DNA of 64,000 nucleotides from Schaalia odontolytica (GTDB taxonomy: Bacteria; Actinomycetota; Actinomycetes; Actinomycetales; Actinomycetaceae). Of this stretch, positions 56,057 through 64,000 are shown one piece after another; position 1 is the first letter of the stretch; the number at the start of each line of letters is the position of its first letter. The notes beneath the pieces were generated by a model, which ran no database searches, was not told the DNA's origin, and saw only the letters and a list, made by a program, of their open reading frames with translations. The position numbers and the translations under genes are program-made. The stretch covers positions 1,364,001-1,428,000 of the forward strand of contig NZ_CP133472.1 in the NCBI RefSeq assembly GCF_031191545.1. The letters run 5' to 3'.

Positions 56057-57316
56057 ATGCGTCCGATGCCATCCCCACGTCCCCAGCGACTCGTTCGCTC
56101 CGCGGGGGCGCTCGTCTGGCGTTTCACGGACCCCGCGCGCGTCGCCCTCCCCGGCGAGCCCATCGACCCCGCGGACATCGAAGTCCTCATGGTCCACCGG
56201 CCGCGCTACCACGACTGGTCCTGGCCCAAAGGCAAGACCGAAAACGGTGAATCCCTCGTCGCCGCCGCCGTGCGCGAAGTCGAGGAGGAAACCGGTCAGG
56301 TCATCACCCTCGGCGCGCCCCTGACGACTCAGCGCTACCGCCTCGGCGGCGGGCAGACCAAGGAAGTCCACTACTGGGTGGGCACCCCCGTCCCCGAAGG
56401 CCACTCCTCAGAGCGCCTGCGCGCCCCCGTCGCCCGCGCCCCGCGCACCGAAATCGACCAGACCGCGTGGACCGCGCCCGAGCGCGCCGCCGACATGCTC
56501 ACGCGCCGAGGCGACCGCCGCCTCCTCGCCGACATCGTCGCCCGCGCCCGCGAGGGCCGCCTCGTGACCACGACTCTCCTCGTCCTGCGTCCCGGGCAGG
56601 GCCTCACCCCTCGCCTCGACGAGGCTGGGGATGCCCGGGAGTCCGCCGCTGCTTCCGCTTCTTCCGGCACTCCCACGGAGAGTGCTGAGACAGCGGTTTC
56701 GGCCACGCCTCGCCCAGCGCCCACGCCCGCGATGGTGGCCTCCGCGGCGGCCAGGAGGGCCGCCCGGGTGGAGCGGGCATTGGCGAAGAAGGCCGAGAGC
56801 GCTGTCGCCCTCGCCGATCCGCCGCTCAGTCGATTCGGCCTACGCCAGGCCTTGGACCTCATCGACCTGCTCTCCAGCTTCGGGGTGGCCCGCGCCTACG
56901 CGTCGCCTGCCACTCGCGCGCGCCAGAGCCTCACCCCGTGGGCGTCGATGGGTGGAGGACCAGTGACGCTCGTCGACTCCCTGGATCTGACCGCCTCCGG
57001 TTCATACACGCAGATCGACGCCGAGGCGCGCCTCGGGCGCGTCCGTGCCTTCGCGGCCGAGCGCCTGCGTGAGCAAGCGTCGCCCACGGTCCTGTCCATC
57101 GCGGGATCCGCTCGGGACGCGATTATCGAGGAGATCCGCGCCTTTGCGTCGGCTCCCGTCGCCGGTGGCCAGGCCCCGCGCCTGAGGTGCGGACAGGTCC
57201 TCGTCGCGCACGTTGAACACGGACCCGATGGGCTGGTCGTCGCCGCCCTCGAGACCCACGCCGTCACCACGAAGGACCCCGCCGCGCACGCGCGCAAGGC
57301 CTCCAAGAAGCACTGA
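56057..57316 (+). CDS. Nudix hydrolase fused to degenerate histidine-phosphatase domain (MutT1-like)
   Basis: 419 aa. The N-terminal Nudix domain has the box G..ENGE ... AAVREVEEETG (about residues 59-80), preceded by RYHDWSWPKGK as in M. tuberculosis MutT1, which sanitises 8-oxo-dGTP and splits diadenosine polyphosphates. A Ser/Ala-rich linker (about 190-250) leads to a histidine-phosphatase-like domain: PLSRFGLRQA, ARAYASPATRARQS, ending VLVAHVEHG. The usual first RHG/RHA triad before PLS is absent (AESAVALADPPLS), so the phosphatase half may lack its nucleophile. Confidence 0.85.
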   Translation: MRPMPSPRPQRLVRSAGALVWRFTDPARVALPGEPIDPADIEVLMVHRPRYHDWSWPKGKTENGESLVAAAVREVEEETGQVITLGAPLTTQRYRLGGGQTKEVHYWVGTPVPEGHSSERLRAPVARAPRTEIDQTAWTAPERAADMLTRRGDRRLLADIVARAREGRLVTTTLLVLRPGQGLTPRLDEAGDARESAAASASSGTPTESAETAVSATPRPAPTPAMVASAAARRAARVERALAKKAESAVALADPPLSRFGLRQALDLIDLLSSFGVARAYASPATRARQSLTPWASMGGGPVTLVDSLDLTASGSYTQIDAEARLGRVRAFAAERLREQASPTVLSIAGSARDAIIEEIRAFASAPVAGGQAPRLRCGQVLVAHVEHGPDGLVVAALETHAVTTKDPAAHARKASKKH

Positions 57317-57342
57317 GGCGGCCCGGCATAAGCCGAGCCGCC
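57317..57342. terminator. Hairpin between convergent Nudix and lipoprotein genes
   Basis: GGCGGCCCGGC / GCCGAGCCGCC with one G-U pair and a short loop. A diverged copy of the same hairpin lies at about 57943-57970, downstream of the truncated lipoprotein copy. Confidence 0.6.
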
Positions 57343-57363
57343 ACGAGCACTCATGAGTGCAGG

Positions 57364-57813
57364 TCACATGCCGGTGCCCTTCACGGACTGCGACAGCTTC
57401 GAGCCGTCATCCGAAATCGCGATGCACACGATGTCGCGGTCGCCCAGCTTCCAGCTTCCATCCGTCGGGAACAGCGTGGTGATCTCCAGGCTGGAATCCT
57501 CGTACGCAGCGCCGATGTAACCTTCGAAGGTGTTGGTGCAGACCTCGGTCATACGGTCGTCGAGCTCGGAGTCGCTCGGACGCGAGCTGTCAGTAAGCTT
57601 TTCGATGTGGTAGACCTCGCCGTCGTGTTCGGCGGTGCACTCGACGACCTCGATGCGCGAGACGGTGCTGTCGTTCGGCAGCTGAACGCACTGCCCGACC
57701 TGGACATTGAAGGCCGAGGTGTTGCCGCCCAGCAGGGAGCAGGCGGACAGAGTCATGGACAGAGCGGCGACGGAAGACGCGAGGGCAAGAGTGCGGGTGG
57801 AAACTCGGGACAT
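57364..57813 (-). CDS. Septum_form-like lipoprotein
   Basis: 149 aa from the ATG with AAGGAG upstream. The signal peptide ends in a lipobox (LSACSLLGG), so it should be lipid-anchored outside the membrane. The mature part has the pattern VGQCVQLP ... VVECTAEHDGEVYHIEKL, CTNTFEGYIG and DIVCIA, like the Septum_form (PF13845) family with paired cysteines. Function is not established. A truncated and a full-length paralogue follow upstream in the same direction. Confidence 0.8.
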   Translation of the reverse strand: MSRVSTRTLALASSVAALSMTLSACSLLGGNTSAFNVQVGQCVQLPNDSTVSRIEVVECTAEHDGEVYHIEKLTDSSRPSDSELDDRMTEVCTNTFEGYIGAAYEDSSLEITTLFPTDGSWKLGDRDIVCIAISDDGSKLSQSVKGTGM

Positions 57814-57991
57814 GATGCTCCTTGTGTGATGGGACCGTGGTCGACGGGATCTGGTGCGCGCGGCACAGCGACACTGACTATATGGTAGGACTTCGGTGCC
57901 ACTGAGGACACTATACAAGGTGCAGTTCGGATATGTACAAGCGGCGGCGGTCCGGCATGAGCCGAGACGCCGCGAGCGATGAGGCATTCGG

Positions 57992-58198
57992 TTACTTGTT
58001 GGCACCCTTCATGGAGCCGACTAGCTGGATGTCCTCGAGCTCGGTATCAGTCGGTCGCTCATCTGCCGTGACCTGCGACAGGTGGAAGATCTCGGCGTCA
58101 TGGAGCGTGGAGCAGTCGGTAGTTGTCAGATTGGTGACGTTCTCTTCGGTCGGAAGCTGGATGCAGTGTCCGACCTGAACGTTAAAGGCGGAGGTGCG
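57992..58198 (-). pseudogene. Truncated copy of the Septum_form-like lipoprotein
   Basis: About 68 codons match the central part of the neighbour (TSAFNVQVGHCIQLP, then STLHDAEIFHLSQV). The signal peptide and lipobox are missing: upstream the frame runs into unrelated sequence. The protein stops after ELEDIQLVGSMKGANK, without the second cysteine pair. It is followed by a diverged duplicate of the neighbour's terminator. A decayed tandem duplicate. Confidence 0.75.
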
Positions 58199-58264
58199 CG
58201 TCGGTGCCGCCCTGGCGGCGCAGGGTGTCAAAGATAACAATCCAGTACCGGACGGTAAAAGTGT

Positions 58265-58299
58265 CGGGTGGTGCGTGGCATGAAGCCGCGCACCACCCG
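58265..58299 (-). terminator. Terminator downstream of the second lipoprotein
   Basis: 15-bp arms (CGGGTGGTGCGTGGC at 58265-58279 and GCCGCGCACCACCCG at 58285-58299, one G-U pair) around a 5-nt loop. Confidence 0.75.
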
Positions 58300-58324
58300 A
58301 CGATAGTCGGAGGGTCATCGAAAC

Positions 58325-58762
58325 CTACAGACCGGACTCCTTCACCGACGAGGTGAGCTTCGAATGGTCCAGAGGACGTGCAAGACACACGATCGATCGA
58401 TCCTTCTGAGCCCACGATTCCTTTGTCGGAATCATCCACGTCGCATCCAGGGTCGACGTCAGGTAATCCGAACCCACGTAGTCGCCGAACGCCGCGATGC
58501 ACACCGACTCGGCCTGCTTGTTGAGCTCGACAGCCCCCGGGAAATCCCCGTCGGGCATCGAATCGATGTGAAACACCTCGGCGTCGTGCTCGCGGGTGCA
58601 GCCGGTCGTCTCCAGAGTGGTCGCCGTGGTCTCCTCCGACCCCTCCGGCAGGAGGATGCACTGACCCACCCGCATGTGCATGACGGAAGAATCCGAGCAT
58701 GCCGCGAGCGGAGCAACGAGAAGACCGACGACCGCAGCCGTTGCGACGAGGCGACCGCGCAT
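58325..58762 (-). CDS. Septum_form-like lipoprotein paralogue
   Basis: 145 aa. Signal peptide with lipobox LAACSDS, then MRVGQCILLP, TTGCTREHDAEVFHIDSM, VCIAAFGDYVG and RSIVCLARP: the same cysteine framework as the 57364 gene but only moderately similar. The ATG overlaps the stop of the pit gene (ATGA), so it is translated with the phosphate transporter and may have a linked envelope role. Confidence 0.8.
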   Translation of the reverse strand: MRGRLVATAAVVGLLVAPLAACSDSSVMHMRVGQCILLPEGSEETTATTLETTGCTREHDAEVFHIDSMPDGDFPGAVELNKQAESVCIAAFGDYVGSDYLTSTLDATWMIPTKESWAQKDRSIVCLARPLDHSKLTSSVKESGL

Positions 58763-59826
58763 CAGTGAACTCCGAGCGGGAGCGCCACGATCAGGTAGAC
58801 GATGCCCGCCACGAGAGCGGCGGCCGGAAGCGTCAGGAACCACGCGATGACGATGTTGCCAGCGACGCCCCAGCGCACGGCCGAGAAGCGCTTCGTGCAA
58901 CCGACGCCCATGATCGCCGTCGACACGACCTGCGTCGTCGAGATGGGGGCGTGGATGACGTAGGAGCACAGGTACAGGATCGAGGAGGAGACGGCCTCGG
59001 CCGTGAAACCGCGAGCCGGATCCAGGTCGATGATCTTGCGGCCGATCGTACGCATGATGCGTCCGCCGCCGGCCATCGTGCCCAGCGAAATCGCCAGAGC
59101 GCCCGAGACCTTGACCCACAGGGGCACGTTCATCTCGCCCGTCACGGGATCGAGAATGTTGTGGTGCTCGCCGTAGCCGCCGGCCAGTAGCGCCATGACG
59201 ATGATGCCCATCGTCTTTTGAGCGTCCTGAATACCGTGGCCCAGGGCCATCGCAGCCGAGGAGAAGCGCTGCGCGGCGCGGAAGCGTCGCATCGTGCGGT
59301 GGTACTGCGCCTTACGCAGCGCCCACAAAACGAAGCGCATGACGACGTAACCGACGACGAAGCCGATGATGGGGGAGGCGAACATCGGGATCACGACGTG
59401 GCTCATGATGCCCCACCAGTAAACGACCGTGCCGCTCATGAGGCCGGCGCCCACCATGCCGCCGATGAGGGCGTGCGAGGAAGACGAGGGGAGTCCGAAC
59501 CACCAGGTGATCAGGTTCCAGATGCAGGCACCCAGCAGCGCGGCCAGGATGATGACAAGGCCCTTCTGCTGCATCTCCGGCAGGGGAGACTCGGCGTAGT
59601 CGCTAATCGAAATGATGCCCTTGCCGACCGTCTTGGCGACGGCCGTCCCCATCATGGCGCCGATGACGTTCATCGCCGCGGCCATGAGGAGCGCCGCGCG
59701 AGGAGTCCACGCGCGCGTCGACACGGAGGTCGCGATCGCGTTCGCCGCGTCGTGGAAGCCGTTCGTGTAGCTGAAGAACAGCGCGACCGCGATGACGACG
59801 CAGACGAGGATCAGATTCAGATCCAC
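58762..59826 (-). CDS. pit: Low-affinity inorganic phosphate transporter, PiT family
   Basis: 354 aa with about ten membrane helices. The PiT signatures appear twice: FSYTNGFHDAANAIATSVST at the N-terminus and AMALGHGIQDAQKTMGII in the second half. GLPSSSSHALIGGMVGAGL is also typical. Cation-coupled uptake of metal-phosphate. The DUF47/PhoU-like gene lies directly upstream in the same operon, a standard pairing. Confidence 0.95.
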   Translation of the reverse strand: MDLNLILVCVVIAVALFFSYTNGFHDAANAIATSVSTRAWTPRAALLMAAAMNVIGAMMGTAVAKTVGKGIISISDYAESPLPEMQQKGLVIILAALLGACIWNLITWWFGLPSSSSHALIGGMVGAGLMSGTVVYWWGIMSHVVIPMFASPIIGFVVGYVVMRFVLWALRKAQYHRTMRRFRAAQRFSSAAMALGHGIQDAQKTMGIIVMALLAGGYGEHHNILDPVTGEMNVPLWVKVSGALAISLGTMAGGGRIMRTIGRKIIDLDPARGFTAEAVSSSILYLCSYVIHAPISTTQVVSTAIMGVGCTKRFSAVRWGVAGNIVIAWFLTLPAAALVAGIVYLIVALPLGVH

Positions 59827-59829
59827 GGC

Positions 59830-60462
59830 TCAGGATTCCTTCAGTGCGAGTGACTCGATGACGTTGGCCAGCTCCTCGAAGGCGTCGGCGCAGGACTCGA
59901 GGCCCTGGACGATGTCCTTGAGCTTGATGATCGTGATCGGGTCGAGACCCGAGTCGAACAGGGCCGTCAGGGTGCGGCGATAGGCCAGGTCGCCCTCGTT
60001 CTCGAGGCGGTTGACCTCGATCCAGTAGTCGCGCATGTCCACGGGCGACTTGAGCTTGGGCATGTTCTGCGCGGTCAGGTTTGCGCAGTGCTGGATGACC
60101 TCGATCTGCGTGTTGAGCAGCGAGACGAGGGAAGTGGGGATGTCGGCAATGCCATAGACGACCAGGAGGTCGCCAGCCTCGTCGATGAAGTCGAGGCAGT
60201 CGTCCAGGTGAGACGCCAGGGACTGCAGGTCCTCGCGGTCGAAAGGCGTGATGAACGAGGAGTTGATGCGCTGAACGATCGCGTGGTTCAGTTCGTCGCC
60301 GCGGTGCTCGACCTCGTGGAGCTGATCGCGCAGGGCGATGCGCTCCTCGGGGGAGGCGGCGTAGATGTGCGAGAGGAACTCGACGGCCTGCACGAGCTGG
60401 CGGGCTTGCGAGGTCAGGTCTTCAAAAAAGTCAGGGCCTTGGGTCTTAGAACGGAGTCCCAT
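59830..60462 (-). CDS. DUF47 PhoU-like pit accessory protein
   Basis: 210 aa from the ATG at 60462. Helical PhoU-like protein: EVEHRGDELNHAIVQRINSS, FITPFDREDLQSLASHLDD, LENEGDLAYRRTLTALF. These E/DxxxD repeats are the metal-binding motifs of the family. It is believed to modulate Pit activity. Its stop is 3 nt before the pit start. Confidence 0.93.
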   Translation of the reverse strand: MGLRSKTQGPDFFEDLTSQARQLVQAVEFLSHIYAASPEERIALRDQLHEVEHRGDELNHAIVQRINSSFITPFDREDLQSLASHLDDCLDFIDEAGDLLVVYGIADIPTSLVSLLNTQIEVIQHCANLTAQNMPKLKSPVDMRDYWIEVNRLENEGDLAYRRTLTALFDSGLDPITIIKLKDIVQGLESCADAFEELANVIESLALKES

Positions 60463-60833
60463 GGTGTATTCGGTCCTTCCAATGGCGAACAGCACTGTTG
60501 TGCTACCTGTAATCGTCGGTCATGGGGTGGTGAGACTTCAAGTTCAGATATGGATTTGTGACCCCATATGTGGTGTTGTATCTCACGGTGGTGCGTCACA
60601 GGTTGACTTCCGTCGCATTCGCGAGGCCGGGGAGTGGCGAGGTTGTTGTTGCGGCCCTTGTGGCTGGGCTGAAAGTCCCTATCGACCGGGCGGCGTGTGA
60701 CACGTTCGACTACGATTGAGGTGTGACCGGGACCAAGCTCCCGCAAGCGTGGGTGTGGGGTCCGGCATGATTGATTCTGTCAATCGGGGACGCAGATGCG
60801 GCCTCGACAATCCGAAATGCCTCAGGAGGCAAA
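60463..60833. other. Divergent promoter region between the pit operon and pckG
   Basis: 371 bp without a gene. It must hold the promoters of both transcription units. Several short TGTGA/TCACA-like half sites are visible (for example near 60555 and 60594), but none forms a full dyad I would assign to a cAMP-type regulator. Confidence 0.4.
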
Positions 60834-62672
60834 ATGTCCGTGACCGAACAGGACGTGCGTGCAGCCGCTCCGGCGAACGCTCCCGAAGATGTCATCAAGT
60901 GGGTTGCTGAGATTGCAGCGCTGACCACCCCTGACGCCATCGAGTTCTCCGACGGCTCCCAGGAAGAGTGGGATCGCCTGACCTCTGAGATGGTCGCCAG
61001 CGGCATGTTCACGAAGCTGAACGAAGAGAAGCGCCCCAACTCCTTCCTCGCCCGCTCCAAGCCGTCCGACGTTGCGCGTGTTGAGTCCCGTACCTTCATC
61101 TGCTGTGAGAAGGAAGAGGACGCTGGCCCGACCAACCATTGGGCCGACCCCAAGGAAATGAAGGCGACCCTGCGTGAGAAGTTCACGGGTTGCATGAAGG
61201 GCCGTACCATGTACGTGATCCCCTTCTCCATGGGCCCCCTGGGTGGCCCCATCTCGCAGCTCGGTATTGAGATCACCGACTCCCCCTACGTCGTCGTGAA
61301 CATGCGCATCATGACCCGCATGGGTGCGGGTGCCATGGACCTCATCAACGAGGGTCGCGTGTGGGTTCCCGCCGTCCACTCCGTCGGCGTTCCGCTCGAG
61401 GAAGGTCAGGAAGACGACACCTGGCCCTGCAACGACGAAAAGTACATCACCCACTTCCCCGAGACCAACGAGATCTGGTCCTTCGGTTCGGGCTACGGCG
61501 GCAACGCCCTGCTCGGCAAGAAGTGCTTCGCGCTGCGTATCGCCTCGACGATGGCGCGCCGCGATGGCTGGATGGCCGAGCACATGCTCGTCCTGCGCCT
61601 GACCCGCGAGTCCACCGGCCAGCAGTTCCACGTCACCGCCGCCTTCCCGAGCGCCTGCGGCAAGACCAACCTCGCCATGCTCCAGCCCACGATCCCCGGC
61701 TACAAGGTCGAGACCGTCGGCGACGACATCGCGTGGATGCGCCCCGGCGAGGATGGCCGCCTGCGCGCCATCAACCCCGAGGCCGGCTTCTTCGGCGTCG
61801 CCCCCGGCACCTCCTACAAGACCAACCCCATGGCCATGGAGACCGGCAAGGCCAACTCCATCTTCACGAACGTCGCCCTGACCGACGACGGCGACGTGTG
61901 GTGGGAAGGCATTGACGGCGACGTTCCGGCGCACCTGATCGACTGGCACGGCAACGACTGGACCCCCGAGTCCGGCGAGAAGGCTGCCCACCCGAACAGC
62001 CGCTTCACCGTTCCCGCCTCGCAGTGCCCGATCATCTGCCCCGACTGGGAAGCCCCCGAGGGCGTTGCGGTTGACGCCATCCTCTTCGGCGGCCGCCGCG
62101 CCACCAACGTCCCGCTGGTCGCCGAGCAGTACGAGCCCGCCCACGGCGTGTTCATCGGTGCCTCCGTGGCCTCCGAGGTCACCGCCGCCGCTACCGACGT
62201 CAAGGCCGGCTCGCTGCGCCACGACCCCTTCGCCATGCTCCCCTTCTGCGGCTACAACATGGCCGACTACTGGGGCCACTGGCTGGAGATGCAGGACAAG
62301 CTGGGCGAGAAGTTCCCGCACGTCTACCAGGTCAACTGGTTCCGCAAGGACGAAGACGGCAACTTCATGTGGCCCGGCTACGGCGACAACGCTCGCGTCC
62401 TGGACTGGATCGTTCGCCGCTCCGCCGGCGAGGTCGAGGCCATCGATGGCGTGACCGGCCGCTACCCCAAGTTCGAGGACTTCAACCTCGACGGCCTGGA
62501 CATTGACGAGGCCGTGTGGGCCAAGCTCTTCGCGATCGACCCTGACGCTTGGGCCGCCGAGATGGACGACACCGAGGAATACTTCTCGCAGTTCGGCGAC
62601 AAGCTCCCCGCCGCCATCACCGAGCAGCTGGCCAAGTTCCGCGAGCGCATTGCCGCCGCGAAGCAGGCCTGA
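60834..62672 (+). CDS. pckG: Phosphoenolpyruvate carboxykinase (GTP)
   Basis: 612 aa, normal for the GTP-dependent class. It interconverts oxaloacetate and phosphoenolpyruvate. The kinase-1a loop is [13 protein letters not shown], kinase-2 GDDIAWM, the guanine/substrate site [12 protein letters not shown], and the PEPCK-specific [18 protein letters not shown] is intact. Strong GGAGG before the ATG at 60834. Single gene ended by a perfect 15-bp hairpin. Confidence 0.97.
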   Translation: MSVTEQDVRAAAPANAPEDVIKWVAEIAALTTPDAIEFSDGSQEEWDRLTSEMVASGMFTKLNEEKRPNSFLARSKPSDVARVESRTFICCEKEEDAGPTNHWADPKEMKATLREKFTGCMKGRTMYVIPFSMGPLGGPISQLGIEITDSPYVVVNMRIMTRMGAGAMDLINEGRVWVPAVHSVGVPLEEGQEDDTWPCNDEKYITHFPETNEIWSFGSGYGGNALLGKKCFALRIASTMARRDGWMAEHMLVLRLTRESTGQQFHVTAAFPSACGKTNLAMLQPTIPGYKVETVGDDIAWMRPGEDGRLRAINPEAGFFGVAPGTSYKTNPMAMETGKANSIFTNVALTDDGDVWWEGIDGDVPAHLIDWHGNDWTPESGEKAAHPNSRFTVPASQCPIICPDWEAPEGVAVDAILFGGRRATNVPLVAEQYEPAHGVFIGASVASEVTAAATDVKAGSLRHDPFAMLPFCGYNMADYWGHWLEMQDKLGEKFPHVYQVNWFRKDEDGNFMWPGYGDNARVLDWIVRRSAGEVEAIDGVTGRYPKFEDFNLDGLDIDEAVWAKLFAIDPDAWAAEMDDTEEYFSQFGDKLPAAITEQLAKFRERIAAAKQA

Positions 62673-62686
62673 TCCGCGCGGATTGA

Positions 62687-62724
62687 GGGTGGGCCCCGGA
62701 GTTACCTCCGGGGCCCACCCCTTT
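62687..62724 (+). terminator. Intrinsic terminator of pckG
   Basis: Perfect 15-bp stem (GGGTGGGCCCCGGAG at 62687-62701, complement at 62706-62720), 4-nt loop, then CTTTTG. Confidence 0.92.
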
Positions 62725-62878
62725 TGTGTTTCATGGATTAGGACGAAGCGGGGGAGCAGGCAGTCGAAGGTTGGGTGAGGCCTCGTCAATGCAGATGCTA
62801 AAACTGACCGGATTGCGTGCGAGACGACGGAGACGGCTACACTGAGATTGCATCCGACCGCGCACGCAAGGAGAGTCC

Positions 62879-63868
62879 GTGCCCAACTACTTGACCAACG
62901 AAGAGCTGGCCCACGCGAAGGGGCTACTCGATCGTATGAATACTATTTTTCAGCACACCGTCGTCGGCCAGGAGGGCCTGCGCCGCGCGCTGACGGCCGC
63001 GCTGCTCGCTGGCGGCCACGTGCTCGTCGAATCCGTTCCTGGCCTCGCTAAGACGACGGCCTCGCAGACCCTCGCGGCGGCGGTGTCCGGCACCTTCCGA
63101 CGCATCCAGTGCACCCCTGACCTCATGCCGAACGACATCGTCGGCTCGCAGATCTGGAACCAGGAACGTGGTGAGATGGTCACCCAGCTGGGTCCCGTCC
63201 ACGCGAACATGGTCCTCATGGACGAGATCAACCGTTCGTCGGCGAAGACGCAATCGGCCATGCTCGAGGCCATGCAGGAGCGCCAGACCACTATCGGTGG
63301 CGTCAACCACAAGCTACCCAGCCCCTTCATGGTCATGGCCACGCAGAACCCCATCGAAGAGGAGGGCACCTACGTGCTGCCCGAGGCGCAGATGGACCGT
63401 TTCCTTCTCAAGGAGGTCATTACCTACCCGACGCCCGTCGAGGAGCTAGAGGTTTTGACGCGCATCGATAACGGCCAGATCAAGGCGCGATCGTCGGCCG
63501 CTCCGATCACCCTCGAAGACGTGCGCACCCTGCAGGAAGCCTGCCGGCGCGTGTTTGTCCACGAGACCCTCAAGGCGTACATCGTTGACATCGTGAACAC
63601 GACCCGCGGTGCCGGCCCCAACCCGCTGCCGGGGTGGAGCAACCACGTGCGCGTCGGTGCCTCCCCGCGTGGTGGCATCGCCCTCATGCAGATCTCTCAG
63701 GCCATCGCCCTCATGTCGGGTCGCAACCACGTGATGCCCGATGACATTAAGGAAATGCGTTACGGCATCTTGCGTCACCGCATCATTCGCACTTTCGATG
63801 CTCTTGCCGACAACGTCTCCATCGAGGGTCTCATCGACGCCGTGTTCAACGCGGTGCCTGTTCCGTAA
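62879..63868 (+). CDS. MoxR-family AAA+ ATPase
   Basis: 329 aa from a GTG with AAGGAG upstream. Chaperone-like ATPase. Walker [10 protein letters not shown], Walker [15 protein letters not shown], sensor 1 [12 protein letters not shown] and the sensor-2 region with [10 protein letters not shown] are typical of MoxR. Known members act with DUF58 and VWA-domain proteins in metal insertion or envelope stress; the DUF58 gene begins 46 nt downstream. Confidence 0.93.
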   Translation: MPNYLTNEELAHAKGLLDRMNTIFQHTVVGQEGLRRALTAALLAGGHVLVESVPGLAKTTASQTLAAAVSGTFRRIQCTPDLMPNDIVGSQIWNQERGEMVTQLGPVHANMVLMDEINRSSAKTQSAMLEAMQERQTTIGGVNHKLPSPFMVMATQNPIEEEGTYVLPEAQMDRFLLKEVITYPTPVEELEVLTRIDNGQIKARSSAAPITLEDVRTLQEACRRVFVHETLKAYIVDIVNTTRGAGPNPLPGWSNHVRVGASPRGGIALMQISQAIALMSGRNHVMPDDIKEMRYGILRHRIIRTFDALADNVSIEGLIDAVFNAVPVP

Positions 63869-63913
63869 AGTATCCACGGTCCCACACGCCAGTCGACTTT
63901 CTAGAGGAACGCT

Positions 63914-64000
63914 ATGCCTGTACGCTCGCGCGAAATCCACTCGCTCTCGTCGCGCATCCAGCTGCCCATCTTGCGCAAGCTGCTGTCCATCATGGACGGT
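63914..64000 (+). CDS. DUF58-like protein, 5' end only
   Basis: 29 codons from an ATG with AGAGGA upstream to the window edge (MPVRSREIHSLSSRIQLPIL ...). Identity as DUF58 is inferred from its position after the MoxR gene and from the start (LRKLLSIMDG), which resembles the N-terminus of that family. Confidence 0.55.
   Translation, partial: MPVRSREIHSLSSRIQLPILRKLLSIMDG

Noticed and set aside
60540-60620. Possible CRP/GlxR-type operator upstream of pckG
   Set aside because: Only half sites (TGTGA or TCACA) occur, not at the required spacing.

Overview
The window reads as chromosome of a high-GC Gram-positive actinomycete, most like Actinomyces/Schaalia. The evidence is strong GC bias at third codon positions, frequent GTG starts, several genes whose -10 box sits 6-7 nt before the start codon (leaderless pattern), a purM-DUF3073 pair, a lysC with an internal beta-subunit start followed by asd, a Nudix + histidine-phosphatase fusion like MutT1, a membrane Fe-S oxidoreductase of Rv0338c type, and a Cas9/tracrRNA set that resembles the A. 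naeslundii and C. diphtheriae type II-C systems. The species call is inference.

Layout. 1-1047: 5' part of a secreted Trp/Tyr-rich repeat protein (minus strand) running off the left edge. 1284-4956: dnaX-recR. 5172-7453: two-component system. 7678-10182: lysC-asd. 10183-13349: about 3 kb with no intact protein gene, holding inverted repeats, a 42-nt-period repeat array, a transposase remnant, tRNA-Gly and 30-nt tandem repeats. 13350-15682: Nudix, TetR, thioredoxin, GNAT. 15846-19071: adaptor-ATPase-permease export operon. 19151-26676: mutY, two TM2 proteins, dcd, an unknown gene, a molbindin and the Fe-S oxidoreductase. 26833-33157: purF, purM, DUF3073 and a three-gene minus-strand envelope operon with a degenerate ABC ATPase.

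33249-39246 is a complete, compact type II-C CRISPR-Cas locus. tracrRNA, cas9, cas1 and cas2 lie on the plus strand. They converge on an 18-repeat/17-spacer array whose crRNA-sense strand is the minus strand. Every repeat appears to carry its own extended -10 promoter, and a 13-bp perfect inverted repeat separates the converging transcripts.

40227-41475 is a second, larger copy of the 42-nt-period repeat family seen at 11378-11831; it ends just beyond a Glu-Asp-Phe tRNA cluster. 42015-46884: MscS channel with a very long tail ending in a Lys/Ala-rich histone-H1-like segment, msrB, and an RhtA-type exporter.

47066-55129 (minus strand, directly downstream of tRNA-Lys) is the most unusual locus. 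It holds four consecutive, tightly spaced paralogues, each fusing an ADP-ribosylglycohydrolase (DraG/ARH) domain to a PfkB-type kinase domain. Only the first gene keeps the catalytic motifs of both domains; the other three have lost most of them while keeping the overall architecture. In frame behind the stop of the last copy lies a 52-codon stretch resembling a sortase-sorting/transmembrane tail.

55302 to the end: an unknown gene, the Nudix/phosphatase fusion, a small family of Septum_form-like lipoproteins including one truncated copy, low-affinity phosphate transporter pit with its DUF47 partner, GTP-dependent pckG, a MoxR ATPase and the start of its DUF58 partner.
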